The position numbers were made by a program, and so were the translations under genes. The notes under the pieces were generated by a model. The model was given only the letters and a program-made list of their open reading frames with translations, did not search any database and was not told the DNA's origin. From Chloroflexota bacterium (GTDB taxonomy: Bacteria; Chloroflexota; Chloroflexia; Chloroflexales; Roseiflexaceae), in contig JAGWYG010000021.1 of the NCBI GenBank assembly GCA_018969485.1, positions 1 to 44,717 of the forward strand: a DNA stretch of 44,717 bases. Direction: 5' to 3'. Positions 16,167-25,700 of this stretch are shown in pieces. The number at the start of each line of letters is the position of its first letter. Position 1 is the first letter of the stretch.

Positions 16167-16307
16167 GGTGCCCTCGCTGTCCTCGTGTGCAGCTCCCCCT
16201 ACATCATGGTAGCACAGATCCGCTGACAGCGGGCACAACGGCGACGAGCCGGCATGTGATCGCACACGCCGGCTCCGATTGCCTCGTTTCGACCCCGGGA
16301 TGGCCCG

Positions 16308-16652
16308 TCAGCTGCGGCGCTCGATCACCAGCCGGATCGCCGTTCGCTCCTCGGCATCGATCGCCACATCGATGAACGAGGGAATGCACACGATATCGAT
16401 TCCCTCATCGCTCAGGTAGCTGCGCGCGATCGCCACCGCCTTGATCGCCTGATTCGTCGCTCCCGCGCCGATGGACTGTACCTCCGCAGCGCCAGCGTCG
16501 CGGATCACCCCGGCGATCGCGCCGGCCACAGCGCTCGGGCGTGAGCGCGTCGATACCTTCAGCACTTCTGCCGAGCCAGCTGACGCACTGCGTACAGTCG
16601 GGTGGCTGCCGTCGCGTGCAGCCGACGAGCGTTCCGATGCATCCGATGTCAT
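16308..16652 (-). CDS. spoVS: Stage V sporulation protein S homologue
   Basis: A 114-residue protein whose last 88 residues are canonical SpoVS: EVLKVSTRSRPSAVAGAIAG, VQSIGAGATNQAIKAVAIAR, VCIPSFIDVAIDAEERTAIR. The family is an Alba-like small nucleic-acid-binding fold that also occurs in non-sporulating bacteria. Residues 1-26 are a Ser/Ala-rich extension absent from Bacillus SpoVS. ATG 16652 is preceded by GGAGGAG at 6 nt. It lies 161 nt downstream of rny on the same strand, mirroring the rny-ymdB-spoVS order of Bacillus, but ymdB is missing. Function outside sporulation is not established. Confidence 0.92.
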   Translation of the reverse strand: MTSDASERSSAARDGSHPTVRSASAGSAEVLKVSTRSRPSAVAGAIAGVIRDAGAAEVQSIGAGATNQAIKAVAIARSYLSDEGIDIVCIPSFIDVAIDAEERTAIRLVIERRS

Positions 16653-16813
16653 GCGATACTCCTCCGGTGGACAGGCGTCCAGGTGACCGAGCGATGATGC
16701 TGCGGGATGATCGCGGCAGCGCACCGTGACACGCCGCTGCTGCCATCACCGCACGCTATCGCTGTATCGACCGGCCCATCGGCGATCCATCGTCCGACAC
16801 CTACGATGCTCGC

Positions 16814-18346
16814 TCAACGGGCGTAATCGACTGACCGGGTCTCACGGATGACCGTGACCTTGATCTGGCCCGGGTACTGCAGGCTCTCCTCGATCTTTCT
16901 GGCGACATCGCGCGCCAGATGGATGCTGCCGAGATCATCGATGGCGTCGGGTTGCACCATCACCCGCACCTCGCGCCCCGCCTGCACGGCGAACGCGCGC
17001 TGGACGCCCTGGAATGATGTGGCGACGGTCTCGAGCGCCTCGAGACGCTTGATGTACAGATCCAGCGTCTCGCGCCGCGCGCCCGGTCGCCCGCCCGAGA
17101 TTGCGTCGGCGGCCATCACCAGGAATGCCTCGACCGACTGCGGCTCCTCGTCCTGGTGGTGCGCCGCGATCGCGTGGACAATCGCCGGGGATCGCCCGAG
17201 ACGCCGGGCGATATCGGCACCGATCAGGGCGTGCGGCCCCTGAACTTCGTGATCGACCGCCTTGCCGATGTCGTGCAGCAGTGCCGCCGTCTTGGCGACG
17301 TTGATGTTGGCGCCGAGCTCGGCGGCCATGTGTGCCGCCAGCAGCGCACATTCGAGTGAGTGCTGCAAGACGTTCTGCCCGTAGCTCGTGCGGTACTTCA
17401 GGCGCCCGAGCAGCTTGACCAGGTCGGGGTGCAGCCCCTGGACGTTGGCTTCGTATGCGACGCGCTCGCCCTCTTCGCGCATGATCACGTCGATCTCCTG
17501 CTGGACTTTGTTGACGACCTCCTCGATGCGTGTGGGATGGATGCGCCCATCCTTCAGGAGCCGCGAGAGCACGATCCGTGCGACTTCACGGCGGACCGGG
17601 TCGTGGCATGAAAGTGTGACGGCCTCGGGCGTGTCGTCGACGATGATGTCCACGCCGGTGATCTGCTCGAAGGCGCGGATATTGCGCCCCTCGCGGCCGA
17701 TGATCCGCCCCTTGAGCTCCTCGCTCGGCAGCGCGACGGTCGTCACGGTCACTTCGGCGACATAATCCGAGGCGCAGCGCTGGATGGCGAGCCCGATGAT
17801 CTTGCGCGCCGTGCGGTCGGCGTCCTCGTGGGTGCTGCGCTCGATCTCGCGGATCCGCCGCGCCGCCTCGTCACGCGTCTCGCCCTCGACCCGCTCCAGG
17901 ATGATCGCGCGTGCGTCGTCCTGGCTGAGCGCCGAGATGCGCTCGAGCTCGCTTCGCTGCCGCTGCCGTAGTTGCTCGGCTTCGCCGGCGAGCTGCTCGA
18001 TCTGGCGCTCACGGTTCTGGACCTGACGCTCGCGCCGCTCGACGCCCTCGAGCTTGCGATCGAGATTCTCTTCCTTGCGCGACAGACGCTCTTCCTGCTT
18101 GGCCAGCGCGGCACGCGCATCGCGTACCTGCGCCTCGGTCTCGTTGCGCAACCGCAGGGCTTCGTCGGTCGCGCGCAGGACGAGGTCTTTTTGCTCCGAA
18201 CGCACGGCTTCGAGTTGGAGCCGCGCGTCGGCCTCGAGCTGCTTGATCCGACTCTGGACGATGCCCCGGTAAATCAGGACGCCGATGCCCGCGCCGATCG
18301 GTACTGCGATCACGAACGCGAGTACGGCTGGTAATAGCCCATCCAC
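16814..18346 (-). CDS. rny: Ribonuclease Y
   Basis: A 510-residue membrane-anchored endoribonuclease that starts mRNA decay. Order: N-terminal transmembrane helix (about 3-26, [20 protein letters not shown]), long coiled coil to about 165, KH RNA-binding domain with [20 protein letters not shown] at about 213, and HD phosphohydrolase domain with [12 protein letters not shown] near residue 357 and AHHQDEEP later. Length matches the family. A GTG at 18370 also opens the frame, but GTG 18346 has GGGGAGG 5 nt upstream and begins right at the membrane helix, so it is preferred. Served by the promoter at 18479-18508. Confidence 0.95.
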   Translation of the reverse strand: MDGLLPAVLAFVIAVPIGAGIGVLIYRGIVQSRIKQLEADARLQLEAVRSEQKDLVLRATDEALRLRNETEAQVRDARAALAKQEERLSRKEENLDRKLEGVERRERQVQNRERQIEQLAGEAEQLRQRQRSELERISALSQDDARAIILERVEGETRDEAARRIREIERSTHEDADRTARKIIGLAIQRCASDYVAEVTVTTVALPSEELKGRIIGREGRNIRAFEQITGVDIIVDDTPEAVTLSCHDPVRREVARIVLSRLLKDGRIHPTRIEEVVNKVQQEIDVIMREEGERVAYEANVQGLHPDLVKLLGRLKYRTSYGQNVLQHSLECALLAAHMAAELGANINVAKTAALLHDIGKAVDHEVQGPHALIGADIARRLGRSPAIVHAIAAHHQDEEPQSVEAFLVMAADAISGGRPGARRETLDLYIKRLEALETVATSFQGVQRAFAVQAGREVRVMVQPDAIDDLGSIHLARDVARKIEESLQYPGQIKVTVIRETRSVDYAR

Positions 18347-18370
18347 CCGAACCTCCCCTAACCTCTGCAC

Positions 18371-18876
18371 TTGTTAAGGTGCACACGGCAACAGACGCCC
18401 CGCGGTAGACGATCGTGCGGCGCGCTGCGCCGATTCCATCGGTGCACACGGGACCGATCATGATGAAACGTATGGCCCATCATACTTGCTTTCGCTATCT
18501 TCTGTCAAGATAGAGTTGCGCGATGGTCGTGCGCCGACGGTCCGGCGCGTTGTCAGGCGCCAGCGGCCTCGCCGGATTCGTGCGGGCTCCTGGCTGCGAG
18601 CGACGGCGGTGATGACCGGCCTGACGGCGATGTGCCGGCGATTCTACTACAACTTGCGGCGCCCGGGCGCGATGATGATGGCGCCGGCGCTACCCCCCCC
18701 GTCTGCGGCCAGCGCTCGTGCAATCGCTGACGTTGCGACGAAAAGCCCTCAGTTGTGGGTTTGTTGCCGGCTATAGTGGAATCAGCAGCCAGCAGTGAGC
18801 ATCGCCGGAGCGCAACCGCCGATGGCGTCACACCGGCCAGCCAGGGAGCGTCGGGACTGAAGCGGGGGAGCATGCG
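18371..18876. other. Divergent promoter region between rny and the helicase cassette
   Basis: About 500 nt without a gene. It holds the rny promoter, a 7-bp inverted repeat (ctatctt/aagatag, 18495-18513) overlapping its -35, and on the plus strand TATAGT at 18772-18777, a possible -10 for the cassette about 100 nt before its first start codon. No sRNA or riboswitch was recognised. Confidence 0.5.
18479..18508 (-). promoter_or_regulatory. Sigma-70-type promoter of rny
   Basis: Reading the minus strand: TTGACA (18508-18503), 18-nt spacer, TATGAT (18484-18479). The -35 hexamer sits in the loop and arm of an inverted repeat (18495-18513), so a regulator could compete for it. About 130 nt separate it from the GTG start. 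Confidence 0.65.
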
Positions 18877-21321
18877 ATGGGTGTCGGGCATCAGGATGGC
18901 GGGGCGATTCTCGAGGCGATCTGGCGCGAGGCACGGGCACTGCTCGACGAGCGGTCCGCCGGGATCGTCGCGGAGCGCAACGGCATCGCCAGCGGGGACA
19001 TCACCAGTCTCGAGCAGCTCGGTCAGCGCTATCAGATCACCCGCGAGCGGGTGCGCCAGATCGAGGAGGCGGCCTATCGTACGCTGCGTTCGGCGGCGCT
19101 CGGGCACCTGACGCAGCTGTCTGGCCGGCTGGCGCAGGCCGGCGGCGGGCTGCTGACGCCTGATGAGGTCGTGCGCATCCTCGAGCCCGGGCGGGCGGCC
19201 GATGCGGAGGCCGATCCGGCGGCCCATGCCCGCCTGCGCCTCGCCCTGCGGCTGCTCGACGACTACCAGGCCATCGCGCGGACGCCATGGATCCTTGTGC
19301 GCGGCGCGCTGGCCGAAGCGACGGTCGGCGTGCTGCCTGGCCTGTACCTGATCCTGTGCGGGTTGCTGAAGCACATGCCCGGCGAGCGCGATGCCGGTTT
19401 CAGGCTGGCGGTGATGCGCCGCGCGGCGCAGCTGCCGACGTTCGCCCAATTGCCGCCTGGCGACATCGGCGTGGTGGTCGATGCCCTGCTGCGCATGCCC
19501 GACCAGCGCGGCGCGCCGGGCATGGCGGCGGGCGCCATCGATCCGCCGGCGCGTCACGCGCCGGCGCGTGGCGTGCGGCAGGCGCATCCACCGCCCGCAC
19601 CGCCAGCGCCGCCCGCGATGGCTCCCGACGAGCAGCCAGACGATTACACCCGGTGGAACGAGGCGATCGTCGCCTATGTCACGGCCACCGCCCGGCCCGG
19701 CGATCCGGTGTATCTGAGCATCGACCAGGAGCTGGCCGACGAGCTGCGCGAGCAGCTGGAGCAGCGCTCCGGCCGGCCGGTCGCCGATCTGGTGCGTGCG
19801 GTGCGCCAGCGCATGCTGATCGGCGGGGAGTTCCTGATCGAGCGCGTCGTGGGCACCGACCGGGCAGGCGCGCCGCTGGGCGTCGCATTCCTGGCCACGA
19901 TGGTCATGGCGGCCGCACAGATGGGCGGCGACGATGCACGCAACATTGCATCGAATGACTACTTCACCAAGTTCAACACGCTGTTCGCGCTGGTGCCCGC
20001 CGGCAACGGCCGGCCCGACGGGCTGCGGAAATACGGCGAGGAAGCGCTGTGGATCAGCTGGAACGACTGGCTGTGCGCCCGGGGACTGTCCCCCAGCGCA
20101 CGGGGCGGCGACGGGCCACAGCGATACATCAATTACCCGATCTCGCAGGCGCTGCTGCGCGGCACCGACCGCGATCACCTGGTGCGGATCTTCGCCGAGC
20201 GGCGCTGGGCCGCCGACACCGATCCGGTGACGCTCATGGCGCTGCTGCGCCGGCAGGGCGCGCTGGTCACCGTCCATCTCGGCGATCTGCTCAAGGATGC
20301 GTCGCCACGCGCCGGCGCCATCGCCGATGTGATCCACGCGGTGTTCACCGCATATGACGACCGGCAGCCCGGCAGCCGCGCGCGCCGCCGCGGCGGTTTC
20401 GCCGGCCTGGTGCGCAGCGAGGCGCCGCTCGGTGGGGCGCGCTATGCGGTGATGCCGGCCATGCCACGCCACGGATCATTTGCTGCGCAGCAGGTGCTGG
20501 TGCGGGGCGTGGCCGTCGCGCTGCGCGTCGGCCGCGCCGGGTGGTACCAGCCGATCGGCGATGTCAGCGCCGCCGAGCTCGATGATGGGACTGAATATCC
20601 CCTCGTCGGCGCGACGCGCGACGCCATTCGCCTGCCGCAGCGCAACTACTGGATCTGCGTCCCGGACCCCGAGGCGCCCGAGACTGGCGACTGGGGTAGC
20701 TGGGGGCGCGTGACGCTCGGCGAGCCGTTCCTGATCCTGTGCCGCGACGGCATCCGCGAGGATCTGTATCGGCTGCGCGATGAGCACCTCATTCGCTGGA
20801 GCGCCGAACGCCCGCTCGACGACTACCCCGGATGGCACGAGTTCGATGGCTGCCAGATCGTCTCGAACCTGTGGGATGCCGTCACGCTCAAGGATCCGAC
20901 GCTGCAGGAGGCGCTGCGGCCCCAGACGCGTATGGGGATCGTGTTCGGCGGCGGCGTCCGGCTCGGCGGCCAGCGCTGGCTGGCAGGCCATGGGCCGCAG
21001 ATCAGGGTCGTGGCGTTCGAGGATGATGCGGAGCTGACGATCCACGCCGGCGATGCGGATGGGCCGGTCATCAGCGCACAGCACGTGCGCACCAACCAGC
21101 CGATCGAGCTGCGCTGGCCGCGCGCAGGGGCGTATTGGGTGCGTGCCAATGTGCTCGGCACCATCACCGAGCGCGCGCTCGAGATCGTCCATGCCGACGG
21201 GCTCAGCCTGACGGAGGATGTGCCGCCGCTGTGGCTCGAGCTCGCCGACGCGCGGCTGTCGGGTGCATGGCTGGTGCCGCATGATCCGTCGGATGACGAT
21301 GCGGCGCCAGGGCCGGCATGA
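18877..21321 (+). CDS. Sigma-region-4-like HTH fused to large unknown protein (cassette gene A)
   Basis: An 814-residue protein. Residues 44-72 (SLEQLGQRYQITRERVRQIE and following) are a clear sigma-70 region 4.2 helix-turn-helix; no other sigma region is present, so it is not a sigma factor. Residues 75-215 are helical; 220-250 is a Pro/Ala-rich linker. Residues 255-480 form a second domain with NDYFTKFNTLFALVPAG, EEALWISWNDWLCARGLSP and YINYPISQALLRGTDRDHLV, reminiscent of unannotated proteins in phage-defence islands. The C-terminal 300 residues are beta-rich. No nuclease, kinase or methylase motif seen. ATG 18877 has GGGGGAG at 6 nt. First of three cassette genes; 145 nt to gene B. Likely the DNA-recognition or regulatory part of the system, by inference. 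Confidence 0.82.
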   Translation: MGVGHQDGGAILEAIWREARALLDERSAGIVAERNGIASGDITSLEQLGQRYQITRERVRQIEEAAYRTLRSAALGHLTQLSGRLAQAGGGLLTPDEVVRILEPGRAADAEADPAAHARLRLALRLLDDYQAIARTPWILVRGALAEATVGVLPGLYLILCGLLKHMPGERDAGFRLAVMRRAAQLPTFAQLPPGDIGVVVDALLRMPDQRGAPGMAAGAIDPPARHAPARGVRQAHPPPAPPAPPAMAPDEQPDDYTRWNEAIVAYVTATARPGDPVYLSIDQELADELREQLEQRSGRPVADLVRAVRQRMLIGGEFLIERVVGTDRAGAPLGVAFLATMVMAAAQMGGDDARNIASNDYFTKFNTLFALVPAGNGRPDGLRKYGEEALWISWNDWLCARGLSPSARGGDGPQRYINYPISQALLRGTDRDHLVRIFAERRWAADTDPVTLMALLRRQGALVTVHLGDLLKDASPRAGAIADVIHAVFTAYDDRQPGSRARRRGGFAGLVRSEAPLGGARYAVMPAMPRHGSFAAQQVLVRGVAVALRVGRAGWYQPIGDVSAAELDDGTEYPLVGATRDAIRLPQRNYWICVPDPEAPETGDWGSWGRVTLGEPFLILCRDGIREDLYRLRDEHLIRWSAERPLDDYPGWHEFDGCQIVSNLWDAVTLKDPTLQEALRPQTRMGIVFGGGVRLGGQRWLAGHGPQIRVVAFEDDAELTIHAGDADGPVISAQHVRTNQPIELRWPRAGAYWVRANVLGTITERALEIVHADGLSLTEDVPPLWLELADARLSGAWLVPHDPSDDDAAPGPA

Positions 21322-21463
21322 GCGCCGGCTGTGAGAATCGCGCGCTACGATCCAGCGGATGACGACGGGGCGCCGGTGGCGGCGGAGCGAACGGTGGAGA
21401 CCGACGACAGCGCAGGGAGAGCGAGATGAGCGCGCGGGGCATCGCTCCGCGCCGGGGAGGCTG
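21322..21463 (+). other. Short gap with an imperfect copy of the gene A 3' end
   Basis: Between genes A and B. About 38 nt from 21348 repeat, imperfectly, the end of gene A near 21281 (protein HDPSDDDAAP versus YDPADDDGAP). A 32-codon frame (GTG 21330 to 21428) covers it and could be a relic of a longer gene A tail. Confidence 0.45.
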
Positions 21464-21466
21464 ATG

Positions 21467-22783
21467 ATGCCGCGATGGTATCGGGCGTATGAGGCGCACG
21501 GCAGGCTGAAGCTCAAGCTTGATCAGCTACGTGGTCTGATCGAACGCCAGCGAATGGGCGATGTTGTGCCGGTCCTGCGCGTCGAGCGTGCGCCGGGCAA
21601 CCAGTACTACCTGTTCCTCGGCATCGAGCACGAGACCATCGGCGAGATGCCTGAGTGGGTGCGCGACGTCCTGGATCGCGCCAACTTTCTGGGACGTCCG
21701 ATCGACAAGCCGTTCACGCTCGATGAGATCCGGTCGATGGTCGGCAGCGAAGTGGTCGTTCACGACTACATGCGGCTGCTCCCGTTTCACCGCACCGACC
21801 GCCCGCCGATCGCCGCCGCCGACGGTGCCGCCGAGCTCGATGAGGGACACCCCCAGGCCATCGACGAGAGCGACCGGTGCCAGACATTCGTGCAGCTCCT
21901 GTCGGCGCTCGGCAGCGGTTCCATCGCGACGCTGCAGCGCATCTGGCACGAACTGGGCGGGGGACCGGGCCGCAGCCTGACGCGCATGCTGCGCCTGCTC
22001 GGCTACCTCGAGACGGATCGGACGGGACGGCACTGGGCGATGGCGCCCACCGTCTTCGTGCCGATCGCACACGGGCCGCATGCGGGCGCCGTGCTGCTGT
22101 GCGGCCGCCGCGACCAGCGGCTGGTCGCGGCGCTGGCCGCGGCGTTCCAGGTCGAGCACGTGATGCAGCCGCATGGTGTCGGCCCTGCGGCATGCATCAT
22201 CCATGACGCCACGCCCGCTGCGCTGGTGCGCACGGCGGCGGAGCAGCGGGTCACCGCGCGGGCGATGGACGACCTCGGCGCGCGCTTGGCGCGGGCGCTG
22301 CCCGATCTCGGCGGCTGGGTCGAGCGTCTCGAGCATATTCCCGGCGTACATCCCGGGCGGTTCAGCGTCGCGCGCTACGATGGCCGCGAGTTCGCCCCGG
22401 TCGCGTTCAGCAGCGGGCAGAGCGGATTGTACGACCTGCGCACCCGCCACAGCCGCGGCGAGCCCACTGCCCAGGACCGGGCCGTCGAGTACACCCTGCT
22501 GTATCACGCGCCGACCGGTCGCTGGTTGCGCGGCGACTGGCACGGCATGCGCTATGCCGCCATCGATTGGGCCGGCATCGCCTGCCCCATCCAGTACGAT
22601 CCGGCGACGGGATGGCTGCGCGTCGATGCCCAGCGCCGCTGGCCCGAGCTGTATGAACGCGCCCTGGTCCTGGCGACTGGCCGGCTGCCGACGTGGCGCA
22701 ACGATGGCTGGGAGTACGAGGGGATCGATCCGCAGCTCATCGCAACCCTGACGCCGAAACTGAATCTGGTACGAGAGGAGTGA
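21467..22783 (+). CDS. Unknown protein with winged-helix-like core (cassette gene B)
   Basis: A 438-residue soluble protein. N-terminus MPRWYRAYEAHGRLKLKLDQ then VLRVERAPGNQYYLFLGIEH and KPFTLDEIRSMVGSEVVVHD. Residues about 145-200 (TFVQLLSALGSGSIATLQRI, then LTRMLRLLGYLETDRTGRHW) have the pattern of a winged helix. The C-terminus GEPTAQDRAVEYTLLYHAPT and WPELYERALVLATGRLPTW was not recognised but looks like a conserved block. No catalytic motif. Tandem ATGs at 21464 and 21467; GGGGAGG at 21454-21460 favours the second (6 nt). It ends 1 nt before the helicase start, so genes B and C are translationally coupled. Probably a structural or loading partner of the helicase, by context only. Confidence 0.78.
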   Translation: MPRWYRAYEAHGRLKLKLDQLRGLIERQRMGDVVPVLRVERAPGNQYYLFLGIEHETIGEMPEWVRDVLDRANFLGRPIDKPFTLDEIRSMVGSEVVVHDYMRLLPFHRTDRPPIAAADGAAELDEGHPQAIDESDRCQTFVQLLSALGSGSIATLQRIWHELGGGPGRSLTRMLRLLGYLETDRTGRHWAMAPTVFVPIAHGPHAGAVLLCGRRDQRLVAALAAAFQVEHVMQPHGVGPAACIIHDATPAALVRTAAEQRVTARAMDDLGARLARALPDLGGWVERLEHIPGVHPGRFSVARYDGREFAPVAFSSGQSGLYDLRTRHSRGEPTAQDRAVEYTLLYHAPTGRWLRGDWHGMRYAAIDWAGIACPIQYDPATGWLRVDAQRRWPELYERALVLATGRLPTWRNDGWEYEGIDPQLIATLTPKLNLVREE

Positions 22784-22784
22784 C

Positions 22785-25700
22785 ATGATGATGGTTGATC
22801 TGATCGGTGCGCACCACCGGCTCGCCGAGATGTACCGGCTCTACGTCAACAGCGCGCTGCCGCTGCGTTCGATCGAGCTCGGCGAGGAGCGGGACCGCCT
22901 GCTCAGCCGACCCGGCATGCTCAGCCAGCCTCCGCTGGTCGAGCCGGTGCCGCGCTACCGATCGTCGGGCATGAACCTCGCCGCCGCGACGCGCGGGCTC
23001 GCCGACGACTATGCTGATCTCGCCCAGCTTGGGCGACAGCTGTTCGGCGATTCGCTGACCCTGTATCAGCACCAGGTCGCCAGCCTCGAGGCGGCGATCA
23101 CGCGCCGCAACGACATCGTCGTCACCACTGGCACCGGTTCGGGCAAGACCGAATGCTTCCTCCTGCCGCTGTTCGCCCAGCTCGCCAGCGAGTCGCGCGG
23201 CTGGCCGGCAGCCGGGGCGGTGCCGGCGGGCCGGAGCTGGTGGTGCGACAATCGGCCGCGGGTGGCGCAGTGGCAGCACATGCGCCGCCCCGCCGCCATG
23301 CGCGCGCTGGTGCTGTACCCGCTGAATGCGCTGGTCGAGGATCAGCTGCGACGCCTGCGGCTGGCGCTCGACAGCGACGAGACGCACCGCTGGCTCGACC
23401 GGGCGCGCGGCGCCAACCGCATCACGTTCGGCCGCTACACCGGCCAGACGCCGGTCGCCGGGTCGCCGGCCTCGCCGGCAAAGCTCGCCGAACTGCGCCG
23501 CACGTTGCACGACCTTGATAATCAGTGGAATCAGCTGATCCGCCCGGACGCCTATCACGCCGGCGACCGGGAGGTGCTGAGCTACGCGCCACGCCTCGAT
23601 GGCGGCGAGATGTGGTCGCGCTGGGATATGCAGGCGACGCCGCCGGACATCCTGATCACCAACTACTCGATGCTGAACATCATGCTGATGCGACAGCTCG
23701 AGGAACCGATCTTCGAGCAGACGCGCCGCTGGCTCGCCGAGCCCGGCCATCCCGAGCGCGTCTTCACGCTGATCGTCGACGAGCTCCATGCCTATCGCGG
23801 GACGCCCGGCACCGAGATCGCCTACATCCTGCGCCTGCTGTTCGCGCGGCTGGGGCTGACGCCAGACTCGCCGAAGCTGCGCATTCTGGCGACCAGCGCC
23901 AGCATCAGCGACGACGGCTCCGGGCGGCGGTTCCTGCGCGAGTTCTTCGGCCGCGACCGGTTCGAGTTCATCGGCGGCGCGCAGGATGTGCCGGAGATGA
24001 CGGGCGCCGCGAATATCAGCCGGTTTCGGCCGGCGCTGGCCACGTTTGCCGAGACCCTCGCACAACCGGGGAAGTCGGTGGATCCGACGGCGCCGGCGGC
24101 CGGGCAGGCGATGACGCGGCTGGCAGACGCGCTGGGCGCAGCGCCATCCGACGACCCGCCGGCGGTCCGCCTCAGCGCGGCATTGCAGCGGCACAACGCT
24201 GCGGATGCGCTGCGTGCCGCGTGCCACGACGGTAGTGGCATCCGCGCCACGGTCCTCGACGCCATCGCCACGCGGCTGTTCGGCGACGGCGAGGGTGCGG
24301 CGCGCGCCTGCCACGGGCTGCTGCTCGCACTCGGCCTGTCGCGCGCCGATGACGGCTCCCGGGCGCTGGTGCCGGTGCGCGGGCACCTGTTCTTCCACAA
24401 CCTCAGCCAGATCTGGGCCTGCAGCAACCCGCAGTGCCGCCCGGCCGACATCGCCGACGTCGACCCGCAGCGCCCGATCGGCACGCTGTTTGCGTCCCAC
24501 CGGCTCAGTTGCCCGCACTGTTCATCCCGGGTGCTCGACATGCTCAGCTGCGAGCTGTGTGGCGATGTGTTTCTCGGTGGCTACCGCGTGACGGCCGGCG
24601 CCAACGCCGGGAAGAGCACGTATTTGATGGCGGACAGCCCGGCGCTCGGCATGATGCCCGACCGCGTGTCGCTCGAGCGCAGCTACCAGAGCTACGCGGT
24701 CTTCTGGCCGACGCCCGACGATGTTGAGCCACAGGATACCAGTTGGGTGCATCAGACCCAGCCCTGGCGCTGGGATCGGGCGCTGCTGACGCCGGGGACT
24801 GGCCGCATTCGCCAGACGGCGCAGGCGGCAGGCCCCGGCGAGGTCGTGGGTTTCCTGTACACTGCGCAGCGTGTCAGAAAGCCGACGCTGGACGCGCTGC
24901 CGCACAAGTGCCCGCGCTGCGATGCCGATTACCGCCGGCGCGATCAGTATCCGACGCCGCTGCGCTTCCAGCAGATCGGGTTCCAGAAGGCGGCGCAGGT
25001 GCTCGCCAGCGGCATCGTGCGCGAGATGGCGGCGGGTGACGACCATGCCCGGCGCCAGCGCAAGCTGGTGGTCTTCACCGACAGCCGGCAGGACGCCGCC
25101 AAGCTCGCGGCGGGCGTTGAGCGCGATCACTACCGCGACATGGTGCGGTTTGCCCTGTTCGACGTGCTCACGACGTACTGGTCGGATCTGCCGGCATACC
25201 TGCATGGCGAGTTCGGCCGGCGGGACGACGTCACCGAGCGCGTCGCCGCGCTCAACCCCCGGCTCGCAGACGCGCTGCGCGTCACTGCTGGCGACGCCCA
25301 GGCGCAGCAGCGCTTCGGCGGCGCGCTGGACGGACAGGTCCGCGAGGAGGCGCTTCGGTGGGCCAGTCGCTTTGCGGTGGGGAACCGCCAGGCGGCGCAG
25401 GCGTGGCAGCAGATCCTGCGCGGCTATCCGCATGGCCCGATTCCGCTGCCGGTGCTGCGCCAGCAGGTGTATCACGCACTGCTGCGCGCCGGCATCGCGC
25501 CCGGCGGTTCCGATCTCAGCAGCCTCGAGATCCAGCTCCAGGACAACACGACGGCTCCCTGGTTCACGTGCTATGGCTGGGATGCCGGCGAGCCAACGGT
25601 CAGGTTGAATCTCAGCCAGGCGCATCGCCAGCACATCGCGCACCTCGAGGCCAGGCTCACCGAAGAGCTGATGTATGCGCTGTTCCCCCGCTTCGCGAGG

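Noticed and set aside
18877-21321. Gene A as a sigma factor
   Set aside because: Only region 4.2 is present; no region 2 for -10 recognition or core binding, and the rest is unrelated.
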